NCBI GenBank assembly: GCA_963829085.1
Contig: CAWHHJ010000004.1
Span: 62,001 to 126,000, forward strand
From: PALSA-1004 sp963829085
GTDB lineage: Bacteria; Pseudomonadota; Gammaproteobacteria; Burkholderiales; SG8-41
Length of the DNA: 64,000 nt
Direction of reading: 5' to 3'
The position numbers and the translations under genes are program-made. Shown here in pieces: positions 18,035 to 26,465 of this stretch (positions within the stretch are counted from its first letter, which is position 1; each line of letters starts with the position of its first letter). The notes under the pieces were generated by a model. The model ran no database searches and was not told the DNA's origin. It worked only from the letters and a program-made list of their open reading frames with translations.

Positions 18035-18898
18035 ATGCCAACGACCAACGAGCAAACGACCGTACCAATTCGTCGGGAACCGCGCCGCCAAAACTCAAAG
18101 CGCCTCCCAATGCCGCGGACTGCCATATCCATATCTACGATCCTCGCTTTGAGCCGCCAGTCGAGAAGGTCGCGCGCGGTACAGCCGGCGATTACCGTCT
18201 GCTGCAGCGGCGCATCGGCGTCAAGCGCGTCGTCATCGTCACGCCGCGCAACTACGCGACCGACAACACGGTCACCCTCGACGCGATTTCTCAACTCGGC
18301 ATTGCGAACGCCCGCGGCGTAGCCGTCCTTCGTCCGAGCGTCACCGATGCTGAGCTGAAAAAGCTGGCGGACGGCGGCGTACGCGGTATCCGGTTCACGA
18401 CCGGACAGCCGGAGACTGCGATCGTCAGCATCGACATGATCGAGCCGCTCGCGAAACGCATCGCCGCTCACGGCTGGCACGTACAACTGAACATGGAACC
18501 GGAACAGATTGCGGACAGCGCAGATATCCTCCGGCGTCTGCCTACGCCAATCGTGTTCGACCACATGGGCAAGCTGCCGCCCGCGCAGGCGCTCGATCAC
18601 CCTGCATATAAGAGTGATCCGCGGTCTGCTAGACCAGGGCCGCGCCTGGCTGAAAATTTCAGGCGCATACATCGTCGACAAGAACGGTCCTCCGTTCACG
18701 TACGCGACGAAGATTGCGCAGGCGTACGTAAAGGCCGCGCCTGAGCGACTGGTATGGGGAAGCGATTGGCCGCATCCGGGACCTGCCGTGAAGCCGGACG
18801 ACGCCATGCTGTTCGATTTGCTCTCGTCGTGGGTGCCGGATGAGGCGATGCGCAATCGCATTCTCGTTTCAAATCCGGAAGCGCTGTACGGTTTCTGA
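18035..18898 (+). CDS. Amidohydrolase-2 / PDC-lactonase-like hydrolase (two frameshifts)
   Basis: A TIM-barrel metal-dependent hydrolase of about 287 residues. It shows D-C-H-I-H-I-Y near the N-terminus (the HxH metal motif), F-D-H-M-G-K in the middle and W-G-S-D-W-P-H-P near the C-terminus. This is the pattern of the amidohydrolase-2 group that includes 2-pyrone-4,6-dicarboxylate lactonase. Frames change between about 18060 and 18090 and near 18610. The ATG at 18035 gives M-P-T-T-N-E-Q. A lactone or cyclic-ester substrate is plausible. A single long frame appears to fuse this gene to the CoA-transferase, but that is an effect of the frameshifts. Confidence 0.82.
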
Positions 18899-18905
18899 CG
18901 CCGAC

Positions 18906-19824
18906 ATGGCTATTCTCGTGCGACGCTCGAATCTCCTCGTGCCGCTGACCGACGACAGCGCGGTCGACGACGCGTGGCGACATGATGCTGATGCCATTAC
19001 GATTGATCTCGAAGACAACGCCGATGCGGCGCTGCGCCGCCGTGTGAAAGGCGATATCGCCAAAGCCGGCAAAGGCGCGGCCGAGATCTTCGTTCGCGTG
19101 AACAAGAAATCACTTGAAGTCGATCTTGATGCCATCATATGGCCCGGGTTACGCGGCATCATGCTGCCGCGCGTCGAGTCCGCAGCGGAGGTTGCACAAA
19201 CGGCGGAGATCGTATCGACGCTCGAACGGGAACGCGGCCTTACAGCCAGCTCTATCAAATTAATCGTGCTGCTGGAATCCGCACGCGCCGTATGGGACAT
19301 GCGCGCCATCATCACCGCCAGCGCGCGCATCGAACAAGCGGGCCTCGATGAGGTCGATCTGGCTGCCGACCTCGGTATCGATCCCGACCCTGAATACGAT
19401 CCCTTCATTTACGCGCGCGGTCGGCTGGCAGTCGAAGCGACTGCCGCCGGGGTGAATGCCATTGGCATGGCGTATCCGGTGAGTATCGAACGCGGCCGAA
19501 GCGCCGGCGGCGGAAATTCATCGACTCGCAACCAAAGGGCGCAACCTGGGCATGAAGGGCGTGATTTGTCCTGATGCAAGCTGGGTGCGACCCGTGAATG
19601 CCGCATTTACGCCGACCGCGGAGCTGGTTGCATACAACAAACGGGTGCGTGAAGCGTTCGCCGCGGGCGTCGCTGCGGGCACCGCCGCCGTGCCGCTCGA
19701 TGGCCGCATGATCGATGTTCCGGTCGACGAGTGGGCGATTGTCGTGATTGCGACGGCGGAAGCCTGCGCAGCCCGCGATGCCGAGAAGCAGGCAGCGTTG
19801 CACAGGCTGCAAGCGCAGGCCTAG
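18906..19824 (+). CDS. HpcH/HpaI aldolase/citrate lyase family protein (one frameshift)
   Basis: About 305 residues and the most canonical of the three CitE-like proteins here: T-I-D-L-E-D-N-A, F-V-R-V-N, P-R-V-E-S, L-L-E-S-A-R-A and D-L-A-A-D-L-G all fit an active CoA-ester lyase. The frame shifts near 19490; correcting it gives A-A-E-A-P-A-A-E-I-H and rejoins M-K-G-V-I-C-P. The start ATG lies 7 nt after the amidohydrolase stop. Gene order suggests a shared pathway with the CoA-transferase and hydrolase upstream. Confidence 0.87.
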
Positions 19825-19866
19825 CCGGTCGGCGCTTGCGTCAAACCAGTTTTACAACCTGCTTAT

Positions 19867-20602
19867 CTAACTCTGCAACACCACCAGCGCGTCCGCCGCT
19901 TTCACACCCTGGCCTTGCCGGCAACACCATGAGCGGATTGATGTCGAGTTCCGCGAGCTGCCCTTCGAGATGCACCGCCAGATATGAGACGCCCACGAGC
20001 GTATCAGCGAGCGCATCGAGATCTGCGGGCGGAGCGCCGCGGAATCCGCGCAGCAGCCTCGCGCCTTTCACTTCGGCGATCATTTCCTGCGCCTGATAGC
20101 GCGTGATCGGGCAGCGCCGCAACGCAACGTCGTTATAAATTTCTACCATCACGCCGCCGATACCGAAGAGCAGCATCGGTCCAAGCTGCGCATCGTATGA
20201 AAGACCGACAATGACTTCGATGCCACCGGTGATCATCTCCTGCACGAGAACGCCGTTGATAGTGGCATCGGGCGCATGCGTGGCGGCGCTCGTCATTATC
20301 TCCGAATAAGCTTTGCGCACTTCGGCGGCATTCCGCAGCCCAAGCCGTACCACGCCAGCCTCGGTCTTATGCAGAATATCGGGCGAGTCCACCTTGAGCA
20401 CGACCGGATATCCGATTTTTTGCGCTGCTTCAGCAGCCGCATCGGCGGAATTCACGGCCGATTCAAGCGCGCCGGCGATGCCCCATGCTGCAAGCAATTG
20501 CTTGCTTTCGCTTTCTGAAAGCGTCGCATGCCCGGAATTACGCGCCTGACCTAGCGCCCGCGTCTGTGCTTCCGTCTGTAGCGGCACTGTCGCTGGACTC
20601 AC
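19867..20602 (-). CDS. Acyl-CoA synthetase (NDP-forming), ATP-grasp (beta) subunit (frameshift at the 3' end)
   Basis: About 244 residues of the ATP-grasp half of an ADP/NDP-forming acyl-CoA synthetase: G-Y-P-V-V-L-K-V-D-S near residue 65, H-K-T-E-A-G-V, V-Q-E-M, G-P-M-L-L-F-G-I-G-G and L-D-I-N-P-L-M-V. One extra base near 19918 alters the tail. Corrected, it ends G-Q-G-V-K-A-A-D-A-L-V-V-L-Q-S with a stop at 19867-19869, which is the family ending. The GTG start at 20602 lies inside the end of the alpha gene (65-nt overlap), so translation is probably coupled. Confidence 0.87.
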
Positions 20603-21995
20603 CGTTCAATTTGCGATCGCGCCATGCATGATAGTCAATCAGGCTCTTCAACCCGCTTGCGAGTTTCTCCGGCGAGTAGAAGATCGGCACGTTGGCGCTC
20701 TTGAGCCGCGCGAGCGTGCCTTGATCCGCGCGGCTTGCAGTCCAGAAAAAGGCAACGACTTTATCGGTGCGATTGCGCAGGTTGATGACATGCTCGACCT
20801 GATTCCCGGCGCCTGCACTTGCAATCACCAGCGTGCCGACCGCCGGCTCGTTGATGAGGAAGTCCATGATGTCGGGAAACGAATCGCCGCGCGCAAACCC
20901 TGTCACATCCGCCGGATTCGCTGCCCAGCCGAAGTCCTTGAGAATGCCGTTGATGCCATTGCGCGCGGCATCGCTCAAGGCCGGCAGTTCGAGTCCCGCC
21001 TGGCCCAACATGTCGGCGGTCAGCGAGCTGATGCCGCCGGAGTGTGAAACGACGGCGATACCGGGCTTGTTTGGCTTCGGTGAATTCGCGAGCAAGTGCG
21101 ACACCTCGAGCAATTCATCGTAGTCCTGAACGCGGATCACGCCATATTGTTTAAACACCGCCTCATATAGCGCGTCTGCGCCGGTAAGCGCTGCCGTATG
21201 CGAGCGTGCTGCGCGCGCGCCCGATTCTGAACGTCCGATCTTGATCAACACGATCGGCTTGCCGCGCTCGGCCGCGAGCTCGGCGACCGCGATGAATTTT
21301 TTTACATCCTTGAAGCCTTCGACGAAACCGGCGATTACACGCGTGCCCGGGTCATCAACGAGATATCGCGCGAAGTCGGCAAAATCAAGATCGGTCTCGT
21401 TGCCGGTCGAAATGATATGGCTGAGCCCGATGCCCGCATCGACTGCGCGCAATAGAAACGGCCCGAACGCGGTGGCACCACTCTGGCAAACAAGTGCAAC
21501 GTGACCGGTTAATCCGCCGAGAGTACGCGACGACGCGGTCGCCCAGATATTGTCTCTAACATTGGCGAGACCGAGGCAATTAGGGCCAGCCAGCCGCATG
21601 CCGGACTGTTTGCCGAATGCGCCGACCTGCCGCTCGAGGTCGAGTCGCGATGCAATCCCGCGCTCGGCAAAACCCGCAGAGATGATGACGGCGGACCCCG
21701 CTTGCTTCTCGTGGCATTCCTGGAGCACGCCAAGCACCTTGTCGTACGGGACGACAATGCCGACAAGGTCGGGCGCTTCGGGCAGGTCGCCGATACGCCT
21801 GTACGATTTGATGCCGTTGATCTCGTCGTAATTCGGGTTTACGGGATACACCCGGATACGATCTTTAGCTCGCAGCACCGCGTTCAGCAGACGCCCGCCA
21901 TAGCCGCCTTTCGGCGATGCGCCGATCACCGCAATGGAACGTGGATTGAGCATCTTGTGGATCGACCGCATCTGGTCGTCCGTCCACATCGTCAT
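20538..21995 (-). CDS. Acyl-CoA synthetase (NDP-forming), CoA-binding/ligase (alpha) subunit
   Basis: A 485-residue protein with an N-terminal CoA-binding domain (A-V-I-G-A-S-P-K-G-G-Y-G-G) and two succinyl-CoA-ligase-like domains (L-A-G-P-N-C-L-G and C-Q-S-G-A-T). The phosphorylated histidine candidate lies in A-R-S-H-T-A-A-L-T-G. Together with the next gene it would convert a carboxylic acid, CoA and NTP to acyl-CoA, NDP and phosphate, or run in reverse. The ATG at 21995 follows GAAAGG; the upstream frame is not protein-like. The C-terminal 20 residues are low-complexity. Confidence 0.92.
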   Translation of the reverse strand: MTMWTDDQMRSIHKMLNPRSIAVIGASPKGGYGGRLLNAVLRAKDRIRVYPVNPNYDEINGIKSYRRIGDLPEAPDLVGIVVPYDKVLGVLQECHEKQAGSAVIISAGFAERGIASRLDLERQVGAFGKQSGMRLAGPNCLGLANVRDNIWATASSRTLGGLTGHVALVCQSGATAFGPFLLRAVDAGIGLSHIISTGNETDLDFADFARYLVDDPGTRVIAGFVEGFKDVKKFIAVAELAAERGKPIVLIKIGRSESGARAARSHTAALTGADALYEAVFKQYGVIRVQDYDELLEVSHLLANSPKPNKPGIAVVSHSGGISSLTADMLGQAGLELPALSDAARNGINGILKDFGWAANPADVTGFARGDSFPDIMDFLINEPAVGTLVIASAGAGNQVEHVINLRNRTDKVVAFFWTASRADQGTLARLKSANVPIFYSPEKLASGLKSLIDYHAWRDRKLNGESSDSAATDGSTDAGARSGA

Positions 21996-22280
21996 GAGCT
22001 GACCTTTCGAGTTGGTTGATCGCGAAAGCGAGTTGGCGAATATAACATCGACGGCCAACAGCGGGACTGCGGCAATGACGACGGGCAAGCTTTCCGCAAG
22101 CCGCGTGCAGCGATGCGACAGCAGGCATTGCGTGGATTTACGGCGCGGTGCTGACACCACATCGAACAGTGGAAGCGCCATGACGCATACAGAAGCTAGG
22201 CCTGTGCGCGTTCAGTGCTCGCGATGGACTGCGACGCCAGCGCGCGTCTCAATTTGTGAGACACTCTGCTTTCCAACTGT

Positions 22281-23489
22281 ATGCAGGCTCGCATGCAACT
22301 TCCGCTCGAAGATGTCAAAGTGCTCGATCTGACCCACGCGCTGGCCGGACCGTTTTGTTCCACGATGCTCGCCGACTTCGGGGCGCAGGTAATCAAACTG
22401 GAGCCGCCGGGCGCCGGTGATATTGCGCGCGGCTGGGGGACGCCGGTGGCGGGCGGCGAGACTGCATACTTCGTCAGCCTTCACCGCAACAAGCGCGGCA
22501 TCGTCATCGACCTTAAGCGGCCGCAGGGCAAAGAATTGTTTTTCAAGCTGATCGAGCACTCCGATGTCGTGCTCGAGAATTACCGCGTCGACGCACTCAG
22601 GCGCCTCGGTCTCGACTATGAAGCGGCGCGCAAGCGTAATCCCGGCATTATCTATTGCTCCGTCTCGGGTTTCGGACAGGACGGGCCGTATCGCGACCGC
22701 GCGGCGCTCGATCTGATTCTGCAGGCTGAAAGCGGCATGATCAGTGTCACCGGAGAACCGGGCAGCACCGGCACACGCGCCGGTGTGTCGATAGCAGATC
22801 TGACCGCCGGCATGTACGCGGCTTACGGCGTGATGCTCGCGCTCAGAGTCAAGGAAAAGACCGGAGAGGGCCAGCACATCGACATCTCGATGCTGGAGGG
22901 ACAACTTTCATTGCTCGGCACTGCGATCGGTAATTATTTCGGTGACGGCAAGATTCCGCGTCCCATGGGTACCGCCTACTCGGTCGTCGTGCCCTACCAG
23001 ACTTTCCATACGAAGACGCTTGATCTTGCGCTGGCCATCGCCGGCGAAAAGATATGGCGCAAGTTCTGTCCGGCAATCGGCTGTCCGGAGCTCGCCGACG
23101 ACCCGCGCTACACGAGCACGCTCGAGCGCAGCCGCAACCGTGACTCGCTGCTGCCCACGCTGCAGCAAGTTTTTCTAACCCGCACCTACGAGGAGTGGGA
23201 GAAAATTCTGCTCGCGAATGACATTCCGGTCGGGGCAATCAATAACATTGCACAGGTCATCGAGCACCCGCAAGTGAAAGCGCGCAACACCTTCGTCGAG
23301 CTCGATCACCCGACCTCGGGAAAGGTGCGCGTGGTCGGGTCACCGGTTCGGCTATCGAAGACACCGGCAAAGATCAGCAAGCCCGCGCCGACGCATGGGC
23401 AACATACTCGCGAAGTGTTGCGTGAAGTGCTGGGCCTCAGCGCGGAGGAAATCAGCGCGCTCGATGCCCAAGGCGTTCTCGGAAACTAA
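22281..23489 (+). CDS. CaiB/BaiF CoA-transferase family protein
   Basis: An intact 402-residue family III CoA-transferase. The N-terminus V-L-D-L-T-H-A-L-A-G-P-F and L-E-P-P-G-A-G-D bind CoA, and the acyl-enzyme aspartate lies in A-L-D-L-I-L-Q (near residue 150-155). It transfers CoA between carboxylic acids. The ATG at 22281 is used; an ATG four codons on is possible. It is divergent from the NDP-forming acyl-CoA synthetase and ends 1 nt before the end of the convergent ModA-like gene. Confidence 0.93.
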   Translation: MQARMQLPLEDVKVLDLTHALAGPFCSTMLADFGAQVIKLEPPGAGDIARGWGTPVAGGETAYFVSLHRNKRGIVIDLKRPQGKELFFKLIEHSDVVLENYRVDALRRLGLDYEAARKRNPGIIYCSVSGFGQDGPYRDRAALDLILQAESGMISVTGEPGSTGTRAGVSIADLTAGMYAAYGVMLALRVKEKTGEGQHIDISMLEGQLSLLGTAIGNYFGDGKIPRPMGTAYSVVVPYQTFHTKTLDLALAIAGEKIWRKFCPAIGCPELADDPRYTSTLERSRNRDSLLPTLQQVFLTRTYEEWEKILLANDIPVGAINNIAQVIEHPQVKARNTFVELDHPTSGKVRVVGSPVRLSKTPAKISKPAPTHGQHTREVLREVLGLSAEEISALDAQGVLGN

Positions 23490-23490
23490 G

Positions 23491-24188
23491 TCAGGCGGGC
23501 TCGAGACCGCTTCTCTTAAGGACCGGTGCCGCGTCCGGCGCCGTGATAAATCGAATCAGCGCTTGCGCCGCTTCCGGCTCATGCGCGGCAACATTAACGC
23601 CCGCAGAAAAAATAGTGATCTGCTGAATGTCCGGCGGGAGCGGCCCTACGAGATCGATGCCAGGCACCGGCAAGAGTTCGCTGATCTGCTGAAAACCGAT
23701 ATCCGCCTCGCCGCGCGCTACTACGGCGGCCACAGGCTCGCCTTTGATTTGCTTCACCCTGCCTTTCAGTTGGTCGGCGATACCGAGCCGCTCGAAGAGC
23801 TGCAGGATATAGACGCCGCTCGGTCCGGTCGAAAAGCCAACGGCTTTTGCTGCAAGCAGCGCGCGCTTGAGCGCCACGCCCGAACTGATGTCCGGCTTTT
23901 CGGCACCGGCCTTCACCGGCTACTCCAACGCCCGACCGGGCAAGGTCGACGCGGCTGCCCGGCGCTATCCTCCCGAGCGCGATCAGCTCCTCGATCGAGC
24001 TTCTTTGCATTATGACGATATCGCTGACTTCACCGTCTTTGACCCGGCGCATTAGATCGACGCCGGGAATCCAATGGGTAACAACGCGATGCCCGGTTAC
24101 GCGCTCGAAGCCCGGGCACCAGTTCGAGATACGCCGCCTTCATGGCTGATGACGACATGACTTGAATCTCAGATGAGCGGGACATCAT
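23491..24188 (-). CDS. ModA-like substrate-binding protein without signal peptide (two frameshifts)
   Basis: About 231 residues resembling the molybdate/tungstate type II binding-protein fold: A-M-K-A-A-Y-L-E-L near the start, V-V-T-H-W-I-P-G-V-D, F-S-T-G-P-S-G-V-Y and G-E-A-D-I-G-F-Q-Q. Frames change near 24115 (in a CCCGGG stretch) and near 23920. No signal peptide precedes the domain, as in several cytoplasmic-looking relatives found beside catabolic genes. No ModB/ModC genes are present, so the ligand and cell location are open. It is last in the leftward GMC-TctC-enolase unit. Confidence 0.75.
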
Positions 24189-24254
24189 TTAATTCCTGTA
24201 ACAAATGCCTTTGCTCAGCGTCACTAAAACGCGACATCGCATTTGAGCAACAAG

Positions 24255-25424
24255 TCAGCCCACACGCTCAAACAACAGCGTGTTTTTCTTCAGCAAACCC
24301 TCATCGATCGTAATGCCAAGTCCAGGACCGCGCGGCACGTCAACATGCCCGTCGCGCACCACGAAATCACTGTCAGGGCAGAGCGGATCTTTAGCGGTCG
24401 TATTGAGACCGAAGACGAACTCTGCTGCGCCCATCGTTCGTGCAACAGGCGTGCTCGCATAAAAATGTGCGCCCGCGGCCGCTTCGAGTTGAGATTGCAC
24501 TGCAAGGCCGCCGCAGTTCAGTTGAATGTTGGCGGCTTCGGCGACGGCCGCAATCTTCTTGGCTGCCGTGATGCCGCCGAGCTTGTACAGCTTGATGCAA
24601 AAAGCATCGACCGCTCCCGCTTCTGCCAGCGCGTAAGCGTCTTGCAGGGTGAAAAGGCTTTCATCGGCCATCACCGGAACGCCGTTGGCCGCCCTGCGTA
24701 TCTGCGCAAGACCGCGATGATCGCGGCGTGCAACGGGCTGCTCGATATAGCCAAGCTCGAATTGCTTCAACGCTTCAACTGCGGACAGCGCATCGGCGAG
24801 CGTCCATCCGGTGTTCGGATCGACGCCGATGACGACGTCGTCGCCGACCGCACGGCGCACCGCCTCGAAATTCTTGACGTCCTGACGCCAGCCGCGGCGG
24901 TCCGCCATTTTCAGGCACAACACGCGTATGCCAAATTGGTCGACGGCACGCTTGGACTCGCCGATCATGACAGCGATATCGTCGGCCATGCTCACTGACC
25001 ATTCGAGCGCGATGCGCGGCTGGCAGCAGCCGCCGATCAGATTGTAGAGCGGCGTATTGAGCGCTTTACCCATGGCATCACGCAGCGCGATATCGAGCAC
25101 CGCACGTGCGGCCGGATTGTTTGCCAGCCGGTTATCGAACATCTCGTTGCAAGCTTCGATATCGAAGATCGATTTGCCCAGCAATGCCGGACCATAGACT
25201 TCCTTGATTGCAGCAACGACGCTTTGCGTGGTGTCGGCAACGAAGTGTCCCGGGCTTATCGGCCGGATTTGCGCACAGCCGACGACACCATCCGCATATA
25301 TTTTCACCAGCACCGGTTTACTGAGCAGACGCTCCGCGGGCCCGGTGTCATAAGAGCCGCTCGCGAATATGCGCTGCAGGCGCTCGGACAGCGCGGTGAC
25401 GAATATTTCAATGCGATCGATCAT
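24255..25424 (-). CDS. Enolase-superfamily protein (muconate-cycloisomerase-like)
   Basis: A 389-residue enolase-superfamily enzyme with an N-terminal capping domain and a C-terminal barrel. Metal ligands are Asp202 (G-V-D-P-N-T-G), Glu228 (Y-I-E-Q-P) and Asp254 or Glu255 (A-D-E-S). The opposite-face lysine is Lys278 (C-I-K-L-Y-K-L-G-G). The K-x-K catalytic pair of cycloisomerases is C170-L-K172 here, so one lysine is replaced by cysteine. A racemase, epimerase or cycloisomerase reaction on a carboxylate is expected. It lies 43 nt downstream of a TctC gene, a common arrangement in which the imported acid is the substrate. Confidence 0.88.
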   Translation of the reverse strand: MIDRIEIFVTALSERLQRIFASGSYDTGPAERLLSKPVLVKIYADGVVGCAQIRPISPGHFVADTTQSVVAAIKEVYGPALLGKSIFDIEACNEMFDNRLANNPAARAVLDIALRDAMGKALNTPLYNLIGGCCQPRIALEWSVSMADDIAVMIGESKRAVDQFGIRVLCLKMADRRGWRQDVKNFEAVRRAVGDDVVIGVDPNTGWTLADALSAVEALKQFELGYIEQPVARRDHRGLAQIRRAANGVPVMADESLFTLQDAYALAEAGAVDAFCIKLYKLGGITAAKKIAAVAEAANIQLNCGGLAVQSQLEAAAGAHFYASTPVARTMGAAEFVFGLNTTAKDPLCPDSDFVVRDGHVDVPRGPGLGITIDEGLLKKNTLLFERVG

Positions 25425-25467
25425 TTTGTTCAGTCATCCATTTGGGCAGCGGCACGACGCACTGCTG

Positions 25468-26433
25468 CTATTCGGCACGTAATCCGAGATCGCGCACGAC
25501 CTTGCCCCATTTCACATTCTCTTCGCGCAGGAAGACGGCGTACTGCTCGGGTGTATTGGCGACGATCTCGAATCCCATTTTCGTCAGCTGCTCCTTGACT
25601 GCCGGCAGCGACACGGACTGCACGACCTCTGCATTGAGTCGACTGACGACATCTTTCGGCGTTGCGGCCGGCGCGAGAAGTCCAAACCAGGTTATCACTT
25701 CGAAGTTCTGCAGACCTGATTCTGCGATCGTCGGAAATTCGGGTGCGACGGTCGAACGTTTCAGGCTCGTTACGGCCACCCCGCGCAACTTGCCGCTGCG
25801 CACATACGGCATCAGGGCGGATATGCTCGATGTCAGCATAGGAACCTGGCCGCCGATGACATCGATGATCGCAGCACCGTCGCCCTTGTAATGTATGGGC
25901 ACCATGTCGAGCTTGAGCGTGCTTTTCAAGAGCTCCATCGACATATGCGGCGACGAGCCAATGCCGCCGGTTGCAAAGTTGATTTGCCCGGGTCGCGCGC
26001 GTGCAAGTGCGATCAGATCGTTCATCGACTTGACCGGCATCGAAGGGTTGACGACCACGAGCAGCGGGTTGTGCACGACGCGCACGATGGTCGCGAAGTC
26101 CTTGATTGGATCGTAGCCAACCTTCGCGTACATATACGGTGCTACAGCATGCGTCGTCTGGCTCGCGAGGTATAACGAGTAGCCATCGGACGGCGCTTTC
26201 GCGACCAGTTCCGCGCCGATGGTGCCGGTGGCGCCGACGCGGTTCTCGACGACAAACGACTGGCCCATACGCTCGGTGAGTTGCTGAGCGACGATGCGCG
26301 CGACAATGTCGGAGGGCCCGCCGGCGGTGAAGCCGACCACGATGCGGGACGGCTTAGACGGGTAGGTTTGTGCATGACCGACGGTTACGCTTGCCGCCAT
26401 CAACAGAAATGCATGCATGCATCTGCGCATCAT
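25468..26433 (-). CDS. TctC/Bug-family binding protein
   Basis: A 321-residue periplasmic protein with signal peptide M-M-R-R-C-M-H-A-F-L-L-M and cleavage after V-G-H-A-Q. It has the loops G-F-T-A-G-G-P-S-D, E-N-R-V-G-A-T-G and K-A-P-S-D-G-Y-S; S-D replaces the usual T-D. I place the start at 26433, after a GAGAAAG site; a GTG at 26469 overlapping the GMC stop is also in frame and would add 12 residues. It sits between GMC oxidoreductase and enolase-superfamily genes on one strand. Confidence 0.9.
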   Translation of the reverse strand: MMRRCMHAFLLMAASVTVGHAQTYPSKPSRIVVGFTAGGPSDIVARIVAQQLTERMGQSFVVENRVGATGTIGAELVAKAPSDGYSLYLASQTTHAVAPYMYAKVGYDPIKDFATIVRVVHNPLLVVVNPSMPVKSMNDLIALARARPGQINFATGGIGSSPHMSMELLKSTLKLDMVPIHYKGDGAAIIDVIGGQVPMLTSSISALMPYVRSGKLRGVAVTSLKRSTVAPEFPTIAESGLQNFEVITWFGLLAPAATPKDVVSRLNAEVVQSVSLPAVKEQLTKMGFEIVANTPEQYAVFLREENVKWGKVVRDLGLRAE

Positions 26434-26465
26434 TGTCTTTCTCGTCGAATGCCGCATAGCTCGCA

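Noticed and set aside
16504..18744. A single 746-codon frame that looks like a CoA-transferase/amidohydrolase fusion.
   Set aside because: Family-like sequence leaves and re-enters this frame several times. The CoA-transferase has its own stop at 18001 and the amidohydrolase its own ATG at 18035 in other frames. The fusion is a by-product of frameshifts.
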